A stretch of 64,000 bases of DNA from Nemania diffusa (lineage: Eukaryota; Ascomycota; Sordariomycetes; Xylariales; Xylariaceae): the NCBI GenBank assembly GCA_038501195.1, contig JBBPUQ010000002.1:4092001-4156000 (forward strand). Direction: 5' to 3'. The notes beneath the pieces were generated by a model, which saw nothing but the letters and a program-made list of their open reading frames with translations, was not told the DNA's origin and did not search any database. The translations under genes and the position numbers were made by a program. This document shows, one piece after another, positions 23,892 through 35,066 of the stretch (position 1 is its first letter; each line of letters starts with the position of its first letter).

Positions 23892-26548
23892 TGACGAGGA
23901 GAGAGATGAGGGGATGAGGAGAGGCTGATGTTTCTAGGTAGGACTTGTTTCTAAAAACGGGCTATGAAGATTATATAGAACAGGCAACGCAGGTGATGGG
24001 CAATTATCTAAGCGTCGAGGATTGTATAGTAACTGTGGAGGAGCAACAGGAATAAGGAGAGACCCGTTACCGAGGCCTCTGTCTTGGCCATGTTGGCTTT
24101 CACCTTGCCAAATATGTAGTCATCCCACCGAACAGGCACCGCCTGTTGGCCGGCGTAGACAAGAATGAAGCAGCAACGGCCGGGGAGAGACGTCACCGGC
24201 ATTCAGTGACCCTTTCCCAGCTAGAGTGAAGTGCTAAGAGGCCCCCGCGTGAAATTGGACATGTTGCCAACGAGGCAGAGGATCCATCAGGCTGGTGCTC
24301 TTGGGAGTCTAAGAGGGCGAAGCACGTATAGGGAGGCATCATCGTCGCGGGACCGCGTAACATCACTTTGGGGGCCCATCGCTGATGGCACCTTAGAAGC
24401 ACCCTGACCGACCCAGTAGCTCTATAACGGCTTATCGGGAGGCGGGAGAGCTTGCCCGGCAAGGTAGCTCAGGCCGGCGTGCAGAAGAAGGCCTGCCTAG
24501 GAGAGATGCAAAGTGGTTCGTCTGGAGTTGATCGTGTGTGTACAGCGATCTGGCGGGCTAAGCATGCACGACAGCGAGCGAGCAAGCATGTTCAGTGGCC
24601 TAACCTGTCCGCTGGGACGCTCCAGCCACCACTAGAGTGCTAGGCATGCGTGTGACCGGGGTTGTGATTGGTGTATAAGCGGCCTCGGATGCTGCCGTTT
24701 CTCGAATAGACTCGATAGAAGCACAGGCCCTCCTTCTACGGCGCACTGCACAGTACTTTCAAGCCCCTTTAGGGCGTCCTCCCGGCCTGGATAGCAGTAT
24801 AAAGAGCCGGCGTGGCCCCCATTTCGCGACGGTCTGCAGGTCTTGTGTCCACGGGCCGCCCTTTCTGGCCGCAAAGCCTCAAGCCAGGCCGCGAAACTGG
24901 CGGCCAGTACCACTGTTATACACTAAACTCGCAGTTGATAGTGGCCCGTTCAGGTGGCCCATCACTGGCCCAAGGCTTTCTCGTTCGGTTTCCTGCACCG
25001 TGGTCTCTTCTCCCATCCCCGTCCCTGGGATGGCTTCTAGAAAGAACTGAGGGCGCCCGCGGTCCGCCGTCATCATAGCGCTATCCAACTCGCATCAGTC
25101 GGTGACTCTCGGCCGTGCGCATTCGGTCGCAATCAAGTGATTTGGAGGAATTCTAGAATCCGTCTCCCGACATCGCGGATCGCCGAGCGAACACGACGCC
25201 ACGTATCTCCCAATGCGGGCATATTCTACAGATGATCTCTATTCCATTTTACCCACAGACGGTGGTGTTCAGTTCGGTCTTCATCTTCACCTTCTCGCAA
25301 GGCATACTCCCCCTGAACCCCCTATCTAATGTCGTCAGATTTAGTTCAATTACCCACGTATTTTATCGTCTCGTGCGGCATCTGGCATGTGACATGACCT
25401 TCGTGTCGTGTATCGTGCGTGCATCGTGCATCGTGCATCATGCGTCATGCATATCGCACCATATGTCGAATACCTATCGACCAGGACAGCTCTGCTGCGC
25501 GGACAACTGCGCCGCGCACTCCCTCTTCTAAGAATCGACAAACCATCGACAGCAGGCAACATGTCTGAGAGAATCATCCAATCCGACTATGGTCGCTTTT
25601 ACGCACTTAGCTTGTCCGCTCACCTAGGATCTAATGCTTGATTGGTAGTCTGACCGGACGCAATTATGCAGTTGATGCTCTAGATCTTGAGCCCGGCCCA
25701 GTTCGCTTACATTCATGTTGCGCTTTTAGTATCGGGCTTGTGTTTGCCCTTGCTTTTCTCTCTACTCGTGAGATGATTCCGAGTGGACCGGATGGTTTCG
25801 CTTAAAAGGGGCTACGAGAGTTTAAGGGCCGGACGAAGCCCGAGAAATAGAACGAGCGAATCAAAGCAGCCTGTCTGGAAACCAGAGTTTGTAGAGAAGT
25901 CGAGAATGCGCCCTTCTTTGGCAACGGTTTGATACTAATACGGACCAATGGTTGGTCAATACCAGTGCCTCTTTCTTAGTCTACCAATGCCGCAATGTGG
26001 GCGGGGGGTCGCATTTGTGTTAGTATTTCCACGGTCGATTAGGCTGAGCAGGTAAGATAGCCACACACAGGACTGTTGCATATTTTCATATATCTACGAT
26101 CTGTGGAGTTTGGGACGTTCTTCTCTAGACGACTGTAAATTGCCTCGTACGATACCCACGGCGACTCCTCTTTCCCTATGCTAGGTTAGTGGGTTTTGAA
26201 CTGGGTTGCGGGGGTAAACTAATCAGTATGTACACATATTAGGCACGGCTGACTATGGCGTATAGTTGGTAGCGATTCCATGACCTACAACCAAGGGTAT
26301 GACCAACCCCAACTTAGTACCTCTACTTGTTACTAGCTTATAGTATTGGTGTGGATTTGTGAGCGAAATAGATGATATCTAATGGAATCACATTCTCCTG
26401 TTTGGGGGTTATTGCGCACTATTTTGTCGATCTAACCAGTGATGGGTGTATGGGCCAATATGGGCCAACTCACGTTGCATCCTCATTACAGCTAAGCCCT
26501 GACACCGACGAACGCCTTCAACAAATACCTCTCTCTTATGATTTATTA
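23892..26548. other. Intergenic stretch, GC-richer in its first part
   Basis: About 2.7 kb. The part from roughly 24,100 to 25,200 is clearly richer in GC than other spacers and is open in several frames on both strands, but none has a start, domain and splice partners that fit. It includes a short protein-like patch at 24731-24766 described separately. A TCGTGCA/TCGTGTA-type imperfect repeat lies near 25,400-25,455. The first few hundred bases upstream of 23891 should be the promoter of the SWIM gene. Confidence 0.5.
24632..24790 (-). pseudogene. Possible ankyrin-like coding fossil (copy A)
   Basis: The minus-strand frame around 24731-24766 reads KGLESTVQCAVEGG. It matches the frame at 49686-49721 (GLESTVKIAVEG) at 10 of 12 residues, although the DNA differs at about a third of positions, mostly third codon bases. 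Fungal ankyrin repeats often contain a helix of the type GxESTVxLAIExGAD, so a decayed ankyrin gene is the best guess. There is no intact gene around it. Confidence 0.2.
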
Positions 26549-28267
26549 TCATCGCCTTACATACTCCATTTGAATCTTCAAGAGACCCTCGAGGACTTCC
26601 TGGAGGCGGGGTCTGTTATAATAATTATTGTTCCAGAGTCCTTGTTTCCGCAGACGATTTCTTTCGCCCAAGAACTCTTCCGCCCAGTTGAGCTCAGCTA
26701 CCCAGTGGGCCACTGCAGCAGCCTGAACTTGGTTGGCGTCCTGATCCTCTCCGAGTCGGTGACGGAGTAACAATTGACTCTGCTGCCTAACGATAACGCT
26801 GCCAAGATTTGGTCGCGTGCCTCGTGTGCAACGGTCAATAAGCTCCCTCAGTGCCGGCGGTGTTCGCTCATACTCGGGAAATTCGAGATTCGACTCCCAT
26901 CGGTATGACTGCCACACGGCGGCCTTCTGGGGTCCGCTAACACCCTCAAAGATGCACCACATCAGCCGCCCGAGCATGTAGACTTCGGCCAATTCTTGCT
27001 CTTCGGGGCTTAACGCGATCCATGAGGCATTATAACCATCTTCTGGGTTGGTATATTCGTCTTCTTGAAGGCGATCATATTCGGGCACCAAGTCCCTCAT
27101 GATCCCCTCGTATTTCAAGTTTACTTCGATCGGCATTCGGTCATCTACGGCGATAAGGCGCATATATTCGATCGCATTGACCTCAGGTGCCGCAAACTCG
27201 CACCAGACCCCTCGCTGCTCGAAATCCACCATCACTACGTCCAAGTTCTCAGACAAGACAATGTTGTCAAGGCGTAGATCTGGATAGTAGGTCGATGAGC
27301 GGGTTCTTAGGTGTTCAAGAGCCTTGGTCACCTGAATGCACCACTTGAGTTGATTCTCTCGCTGTAGGCGATCGTGGATGCGAAGCTGAGGCAAGATATC
27401 TCGGAGGCTACCATGCCGGTGGTAAAAGGTGGTGAAACCTACTATGGCATGCTTACCGCCAAAACTGCACGCCTTGGTGATGAGGTGGATCGGCCGCGAG
27501 ATTATGTTCGCATGCGGCTCTACGGTACATAGCGTCTTTAGTTCATGGTAGAGATACTTGATCCCGCCCACGAGCGCTTTGAAGATAAAGAGCTGCCCCT
27601 GGATGCGAACGAGACATACGCTATCATGTAAGACAGAAACAACGTGCACATCGAAAAAATCAACGAGCTGGAGAGGTTGTAACATTGTACCCCATAGAGC
27701 GTTTAATTTTTTGAGCGGCAGCAATTGCAGCTCGAGATTATGATTTGGGCCGACTTTGACATTGATTTGACGAGTGTCAAAAGATAGGTTTTCGAAAACT
27801 AGGCGTGATCCGAACGGTTTTGATCTGTAGAAACGTTCGAAAGCGTCTAGGTCTTCGAATGTAGACTGAGTCCAAATTTGCAGAGTTCTTATGATATGCT
27901 TAGTAATAGCGAGCTTCGATAATCGTGAAGCATCCTTGGTATGAAATGCCCTGTGGAGATCGAGCTGATCTCGGATATGGGATGGCTGGTCCTCCGGGAT
28001 GAAGACATCCATCCGCATCGGTGGAACATTGCGAAGGCATACGGGGACGGCGTAGTACTGGGTTCCTAGGCCCGTACAGCCGTCAATGCGCCATAAGGGG
28101 CGGTCGGGGGGGTCGAGACTGTCTATTCGATTTTTCGGGTTTAGGAGTGAGTCCTCCCATGGTGGTTGGGGAGCATCCTTCGAATATAGCCGGGCCTCGT
28201 CTGACGCCCGAAGAAAAGCTGCAGTAGGGTGGACCACCTCCTCTACCGTCCTCTGCGACAGGTCCAT
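26549..28267 (-). CDS. Divergent protein kinase-like protein
   Basis: A single exon encodes 572 residues from ATG 28267. The N-terminal ~200 residues have no recognised domain. Residues about 205-490 resemble a protein kinase fold: a candidate VAIK lysine in LFIFK (Lys230), a candidate helix-C glutamate (Glu242 in YHELK), a catalytic loop YYPDLRLDN with Asp330 and Asn335, DFE in place of DFG (348-350), and AAPEV as the APE motif (360-363). The catalytic lysine, aspartates and asparagine are therefore present, but the HRD histidine-arginine and the DFG glycine are replaced and no glycine-rich loop is visible. Such proteins are common lineage-specific kinases or pseudokinases in filamentous ascomycetes. 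Substrate and activity unknown. Confidence 0.7.
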   Translation of the reverse strand: MDLSQRTVEEVVHPTAAFLRASDEARLYSKDAPQPPWEDSLLNPKNRIDSLDPPDRPLWRIDGCTGLGTQYYAVPVCLRNVPPMRMDVFIPEDQPSHIRDQLDLHRAFHTKDASRLSKLAITKHIIRTLQIWTQSTFEDLDAFERFYRSKPFGSRLVFENLSFDTRQINVKVGPNHNLELQLLPLKKLNALWGTMLQPLQLVDFFDVHVVSVLHDSVCLVRIQGQLFIFKALVGGIKYLYHELKTLCTVEPHANIISRPIHLITKACSFGGKHAIVGFTTFYHRHGSLRDILPQLRIHDRLQRENQLKWCIQVTKALEHLRTRSSTYYPDLRLDNIVLSENLDVVMVDFEQRGVWCEFAAPEVNAIEYMRLIAVDDRMPIEVNLKYEGIMRDLVPEYDRLQEDEYTNPEDGYNASWIALSPEEQELAEVYMLGRLMWCIFEGVSGPQKAAVWQSYRWESNLEFPEYERTPPALRELIDRCTRGTRPNLGSVIVRQQSQLLLRHRLGEDQDANQVQAAAVAHWVAELNWAEEFLGERNRLRKQGLWNNNYYNRPRLQEVLEGLLKIQMEYVRR

Positions 28268-29525
28268 GTCGCGTTCGCAACCGAGCCACCAGATAGGGCC
28301 AAGCGGATGGGAGGGCAGTGGGGGCGGGAAGCTTTAGTGAGTGAGATGACAGGAAATGCCAGGTTAGAGACAAATACCTAAGCTTGATAAAACGCAGGGC
28401 TGAAAAGCAACGACAGTCTTAAGTACTTTTTTTCTCTAAGGTAAATAGTCGTGCCTCCATTATGCCTGCAGCGTTGACATTGCTCAATCATGACAAACTT
28501 GTCGAAATCCCAATCTACTTGACGGAAGAAGAGACTCGCTTTTCGACATGAGCCGATGATTTCCCAACATGCAGATGCGTGTGGCCATCGGCAGCGACCC
28601 GGTAGCCACCACGCATTTCTCCAGGTACAGCATACATTCACTAGCCAAGTCTCACTGGCTGTTGTAGCATGATGTGTCCTTGCACGCTGGACTGGAGCCT
28701 TGTAGCACAATCAACTGGCATGTCCCCTCTACGGTCGCGAGCTCTGTCCTTTCGTACTGCTTGTTTCCCGTCTGGTTCAGCCTCGCCCAATGACTCGATA
28801 GCACTCGTTTCTAGACGATGGTGTCCGACTCCAGCTTGCCCAATCTTCATAGTTGAACAGATCGGAGAGGCCGGCTTGGATGGAGCGTTTCCGGGTGCTT
28901 GTCATCTAAGTGATACAAATAATGTGACCGGTGCGCCACTGTGCAGGGTGGCCAGCCATCGACAAGGTGAGGAGAGCCGTTCGTAATACGACACGATTGG
29001 TGAATTAATTCCTTGTGATATTGACCGGTGAAAATAGTACGCATGCTCTGTGCGAGTAACGTAAGGAAACCAAACTATTGATACAGACCGGCAAGAAGAC
29101 ATGGTATGTAGAGGAGGGCGGGCTTTCGTCAACAGCGACTGCTAAATACTGCACCACGACCAACTGTTCCAAGCTCGGCACTCCAATAGAATCGGGTTAG
29201 CATCTCAATTTGGCCTCTAGCCCATCACGGTTCTATGGTACCTAGAAGATCATCATTTCACTGCACTTGTAACGATGAGACCAGAAAGCCCGGGAGGGTC
29301 GGGGCTCTCTAATTTCCTCTCCGGATAGTTGTTCGGCACAGTAACGCGTTCGACCAATGTACCGAAGGCGACCATGTCAAGCAGGGGATCCGTGAATGAC
29401 CCTGAATGATGCCTATCGCCAACCATGATGGCGAGAATACTCCCACACCCGTGCTAATCGCTGGGATTGCTTGATGGTGTGCTAGACAGCCTGGTTTTGA
29501 AAATACCTGGAGCTATATGACGAGA

Positions 29526-29954
29526 TTAAAGTGTTGGCTTCTCGAGGAGAGACGGTAAAGGCCCGTACCTAACGGACCATGTCCGTAATCCATTGTTGAC
29601 GTCCAACCCGTTTCTCTTTACGATCGCCTGCTGAAATACGTCTGCAGAATCCATCATCTGCAAATACGAATCGGAAGCCAGGACTTGTTCGATGCCTAAG
29701 GGTGTGAGTAGGGCCAACAAATGTCTAAAGCTGCCGGGCAGCCATGCTACTGAAATGAATATCAGCCTGGCCATAGGCAAATAATCAGCATTGATCCGTG
29801 AGGACAACAAGTAAATATTGTTACCCTCCGATCCTCTCCTCCTCTTCTTTGTCTGGGATATAACGAGTCGATTTGTGGTAGCCTCACTCCTCCAGGAGTG
29901 ACTTTTGGTGGTACGTAGATGGCATCGTAGCTCAGTGCGTAAATATCGATCCAC
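29526..29954 (-). pseudogene. Protein-like open frame, possible gene relic
   Basis: The minus-strand frame contains a run of protein-like sequence (AWLPGSFRHLLALLTPLGIE, then SDSYLQMMDSADVFQQAI). It is preceded by what looks like an intron: donor GTAACA, branch GCTGATA and acceptor CATTTCAG ending at about 29755. Removing that intron would join a basic KKRRRGSE segment to the AWLPGSF segment. I do not recognise the family and could not extend it on either side, so this may be a decayed gene, an exon of an unfound gene or chance. Confidence 0.22.
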
Positions 29955-32900
29955 TACATTTCGGAGATAAAAAAAAAAGAAAGGGGAGGTAGAAGAAATA
30001 AGGCAGCTAGACAGTCAGCATTAGGAACCCATCTCTACCTAAATCTTTATCTATTAGATAGCCCTTAACTCTTTCGCGAGATCTACATAGGTAGTCCAGA
30101 AAACATGTTTATAATAAAAATTCTACGCTCACATGCTTTAAGGAGAGCGCAACTACAGAATACCTAACCTACCTAACTAACTAAATAAGTAGTACCTACC
30201 TACCTACCTCCTCTAACTCAACCAGCCAAGCACGCTGTATGTAAGGTGCCTAACCTACCCGATAGGTAACACTATTGTGGGCTAAACATATAAACAGTAT
30301 ATTGACTAACCCGATCCAAGAAGGTCGAGAGATTGTTTACATGAGGACATTGATGACGGATGCCAGGTGTCTCTTACTGTAGGTACCTCAGTCAACCATC
30401 GCAATACTGCCTCCTTTTTCTCATTATTCTCAATATTCTCAATATTCTCATTTCTTATTTCCCTCATGTATCCTTTCAGACCGACAAACAAGCAATTCCA
30501 TCTCACCGACTTATTACTTACTTAGTATGCATATGTAAGGTAAGACCATCTTTGTTAGGTAGTTCACACTAATACATGATCCCTGTTGATGTAGTATACA
30601 CGTGGGAGTGGAGCGAAAGGCTTCAGACATGTATGTGCTAGTAGGTATGGGGAAAGGTTGAAAGGGTGCTGGATATACTGCGTATCACACCGAACTATGT
30701 CCTCGGCAAATTAACGCACCCAGAGCCAGAATTGTGCCAATACGCAGTACGCATACAGTACCTACATAGATATCTAACGCCCATACTACGCAGACTAGCG
30801 GAGATATGCACCACATGCGGCACATATATAGGACCGAAAGCGTTGGCAATTACTAAGGTAGGTACTGCGTCCGCTGTAAGAATCCCGCATTACCTAACGC
30901 GCGACTTGTCCATGCGTACAGAATACGGGGCCGCCTTAAAGGTGTACAGCACAGCTACCTAAGGTACGATCAATGTTGCATCGTAATTGTCGGTTTTGCG
31001 TGTCCTTCGTCAGGCTGGAGGAAGCGAGCAGGTCATCGACCAAAATTGCTGCTGTGCAACTCACACTTCCACTACAATTACTGTATGCGTAGGTAGCTCG
31101 CTTATTCGCAGAGTATACGCAAAGATCTCGGTGAGATCACAAAGGCGAGCATTGCATGAAACCCCGGAGATCGAGAATAGCTTGGGGCCTACAGAACCTT
31201 GGTTATCCACCACCCGGTGAAGAACTCCAATCGATATGGTGTAGTATTCTCTAATGGGAGGAGCTCACCATCGAACTGTATGTAAGTCACTCTGCCTGCT
31301 GGTCCGCCGGTTTCTGCCTTTTCTGTCTCTTCTGTCCTTTTTGCCCTTTCTGCTTTGCCCATCCTCAGCGATCCGATCCAGTAGGATCGCGAATAGGACG
31401 GACCCAAAACTTCGCCGCAGCGGTAAACTACACTAGTTTCTGTGGCATGCAACTCTGACATATTGCGCAAAGAGCAAGCTATATGTACATACGGTTGGTA
31501 TCTACTCTATTGACAGCATGATATCAGTTCTTCATTAGCATCTTTCTGTAACGACTTAGAGGATGACCGTGGGTATATATCAATGACTATTAAGCCTCAC
31601 TCCGACCAGTGTCACGAGGGTGCTGGAAATCAACTTACATAACACTTTTACCATGCAGGTATCCCGTCGAGTAAGAGTTACCTCGTAGTGCTCTGTAGTA
31701 GGGCGTAATCATGTATAGGAGGTATACGTATGCGTATGCTGTTCTGTACTATAATACCTGTTGAAGAATCCCGTTCATTGGTAGTTGACCCAATTCCCAA
31801 AAAGACCGCCATCTTGGAAACATCGCTCGGGATGGGAGGCAATTACCGCATCCAATACAGCTCATTCTGACGTGAGCAGTATTTTCTTGCCTCATGTGAT
31901 GTGCCTCTTCACAATTCAAATCCCCCCACCCCCGGTTGCTATTAGTGACGAGCACCTAGCGGGCCACGTATGTATACGTATAGGGGCGTGTACGTGTATT
32001 TGTAAGAGCCGCGGGCGAGCTGATACTAAACCAGCCAAAAATTGGATGTAGGTATGCCTGAGAAGTCTCTGCCTGGATATATATATATACATATAAATTT
32101 AAGGAACCAATCAATAGCGAAAATGACAATGGAAGGGAAGCGAAATTGAAATACGCATCTAGGTATTACGTAGGTATTGCCAGAGCACGATAAAGACTAC
32201 AGCTGTAGACGTCTGTCTCTTTGATGGACAGGGAGTGGGATGAAGTCGGCACAGAAGTCGGGATTCATTATCAGGCAGAGATTGCCCACTTTCCCGAAAT
32301 CTGACATTTGGATACCTAACTTAGCAGGTACCCACCCGTTGTACCTGACTATCTGTACATACAGAAGTGTCTACAAGATCATGTACAACCTCTACCTAAC
32401 TCCGCACATCCTTAGCTAACTCATACATACATATGTACCCACGCACACATAACACATGTACGTATGTAGGTACTCGCTTCCATCAGTCTTCTCTTCCCTT
32501 CTGCGGCGTCCTCGAGAGAGGCGTTATTACGTACAGATACCTACCTGAGTATTATTAGTGCCCATCTGCCCCTGTTCCTGATCAGTGCCCCTGTCCAATT
32601 GTCGTGCCACCAGGCGGATTACCTGCCGATGATTAATACCTACTCGGCCCGCCCTGGCGATGCTCAAACATCGCATTACGCCTGTTTCTGACAAGGAAGG
32701 TGGAGATGTTTCCCTTTCGGATACCTAGGTAGCTTCTTATCTCCCATCTCCAGCACAACCTCGGAGCACTGAGACCCTTTTTTTGCCGCGCTGATGTTGA
32801 TGCTGTGCTGGAAGTCCTGTAGGTAAGCTGTTGCCACCTGGGTCCTATGCGTACTTACAGAACAGAATATGGATGTATACATACGCATCGGCATGGCACT

Positions 32901-33590
32901 TTTGAGATGACAACACGTGAGATCGCTTCGATGTTGTCGTAGCCAACGCCGTCACTTGACTAGACCTGTCGTTCCGTGATTTGCTCGATGTTGCGATGCA
33001 TGAAGCCCGGCTCCACCATTTGTCCCATAGGATGAATAGGATGGCCGATACAGAATACATGGTGCAACCACCACCACTGCTTCACACGTTTTCTCTCGCG
33101 CTCTCTCCCCCCACCTACTTGGGACCAGCCGCCTCCAGCGCGCTCTCTCGTTGGATGCCCCCAGCTTCTGATTGCACGAGGACCAGGCATGACCTATCTT
33201 GGGCCTCAGAGGGACCCGGGGTGCTGTGCTTACATACTTACATACTTACATACGTAGGTATCGATCGTATGTAAGACTGCCAGTCAGTGACAGCGTGATG
33301 ATTCCCCTTCTCCGGCGCAAAGTCCTCAGCCTCGGCTTTGCTTTTGGTGTCGCTCTATACCGCTCTTGGCCTCGCTAATATCACAGTAATATGGCATCTC
33401 TGACGGGCTCTGCGTGCGCACCGGTTCCACGAGAACACCATGTATGGGCAGCCAAACAGAGTCAGTCGGATAACTGTTAGGAATGTGATGGCTACGGTAG
33501 GTAATATGCTGTTGGTGATGTACGTATAGGTAGAGGGAGAGAGGATACGATGCCTATGTACGTATTCCAGTGCCGTCCAGTCCCATGCCG

Positions 33591-33650
33591 TCTCATCTCA
33601 TCTCATCTCATCTCTCATCCCGCTGCCCAGCCCAGCCCAGCCCAGCCCAG
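33591..33650 (+). repeat. TCTCA and CCCAG pentamer tandem repeats
   Basis: Two adjoining pentamer runs: about six TCTCA units (33591-33619) followed by five CCCAG units (33626-33650). Simple microsatellite DNA in a spacer; no function is implied. Confidence 0.9.
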
Positions 33651-34435
33651 CGTAGTAGGTATCTAGGTAGTCTAGTCTAGTCAGGTAGTGTGTGGGAATA
33701 GGTACTGAGCAGGTAGGTAGGCCGTGGGAACCATACAACGAGCGTTATATCCCTCCCCTCCCACCACGCCCACGCTCTCCAACCAACGAACGACAGGCCA
33801 TCGACCCTGTCGCCCATGGCAGGATAAGGACCGTGGACCGTGGACCATGGACCATCAAGGAAATCCTCGGACCCTCTTCTTATCCTCATACAGTCGTAGT
33901 GTACAATTACACTACCGTACAGCCTCAGCATGCTTCTCTCTCTCACCCTTAACTCTCACGCTCTCTCTTGCTTGCGCATGTGCCGCCTCTCCACACTGAC
34001 CCTCCTGGTCTGGGTACCGGTTTTCTAATAACTTATACTCGGCTGTCAGCACGGACTAATGCGGTTTGATCATCCTAATTACTACGAAATCTGTTAGTTG
34101 TGCAGAGAGCGGGAAATCCTGACTTCCTTCATCCACCCCTCTTTAAACCGGTCAAGCCTCCGGCTCAACGACCGCTGTGATCCTCTTCACCGAGTCTCTC
34201 GTCGAGCAAAGTTCCGTTTGCCTCTCTTCCAATCATTGCCGGCTGCACGGCGTACCCGTTTCTTTTTGATGATTTGACCTCCCCTGGCCTTCCCGCATCC
34301 ATACCCGCACGCCCTTGCCCACGCCCACACTCGTTCTCCTTTGGGGCCCTCAAGCTTGCTGCCAGACTAGGTAGTCGTAGTCGCAGTCTAGACTCAGGGA
34401 GTTCTCTTTACTTGGGCGACGCCTTGCGCGCATAA

Positions 34436-34602
34436 CACAGCACAGCACAGCACAGCACAGCGCAGTACAGCGCAGTACAGTTGTACCTCGCAGCAATTAT
34501 AGCATAGCATAGCATACAGCAACACAGCACCGCACCGCACAGTACAGTACAGTACAGCACAGCACAACGCAGCAGGACACAGCACAGCATAGCACGAGCA
34601 CA
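34436..34602 (+). repeat. CACAG/TACAG/CATAG degenerate microsatellite
   Basis: About 167 bases built from pentamers of the form NACAG/NATAG/CGCAG in successive homogeneous blocks: CACAG, then CGCAG-TACAG, then CATAG, TACAG and again CACAG. The frames open across it on the minus strand (MCSCYAVLCPAAL-type Cys/Ala/Val runs) are produced by the repeat and are not genes. Confidence 0.9.
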
Positions 34603-35066
34603 AAACGACTCAACGCATTGCACATTACGGCACAGGGGCAGCACAATACCATAGCGACCAGGCAAGCGAGAGCAGGAAAGCAAGCATAGCAAAGTGCAGC
34701 TCGCGCTGTCGCGTCTCTTCTGTTTTAGTTCTACTACCCCGGCTACTCTTTCTTATTTTATTTTATTGAAGCAATGGAATTCGTGGGACGCTGATACGGG
34801 GCGTCTTTCTCTACCCACCCCCCTCTAGACTTGGCTAAGGCGCAACGCTCGCCACGACATACCAGTGGCAGTGGTAGTAGTGGTGCTGCTGCTACTGCTA
34901 CCGCTCCGAGTCCTGTCTGTTGCTGTTGGCCCTGGTGCTGCTATAGCACCTGTCCATCAGATGTGCAAATCGGTCCGCGCCAAAGTGCATACCCTGTCTT
35001 TGCACTGTTGGGATATTTGACTTGTCCAACACACCTTCTAGAAACGTACTTCTTGAGTAACGCACG

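Larger units (their letters stand above)
28268..35066. other. Long intergenic stretch with simple repeats and no supported gene
   Basis: About 6.8 kb. It contains many TAGGTA/TACCTA words, CTTACATA runs near 33,228-33,260, TCTCA and CCCAG tandems (33591-33650) and a long CACAG-type microsatellite (34436-34602). The best candidate coding frame, 29526-29954 on the minus strand, is listed separately at low confidence. The last ~300 bases before 35067 are probably the promoter and leader of the zinc-cluster gene. Confidence 0.55.

Noticed and set aside
24193..25090. Cluster of overlapping frames on both strands in GC-richer spacer
   Set aside because: No frame combines an ATG, splice sites and a known domain; openness is explained by base composition. 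Only the short ankyrin-like patch is kept as a finding.
34394..34692. Cys/Ala/Val-rich minus-strand frames
   Set aside because: They translate the CACAG-type microsatellite and have no non-repeat content.
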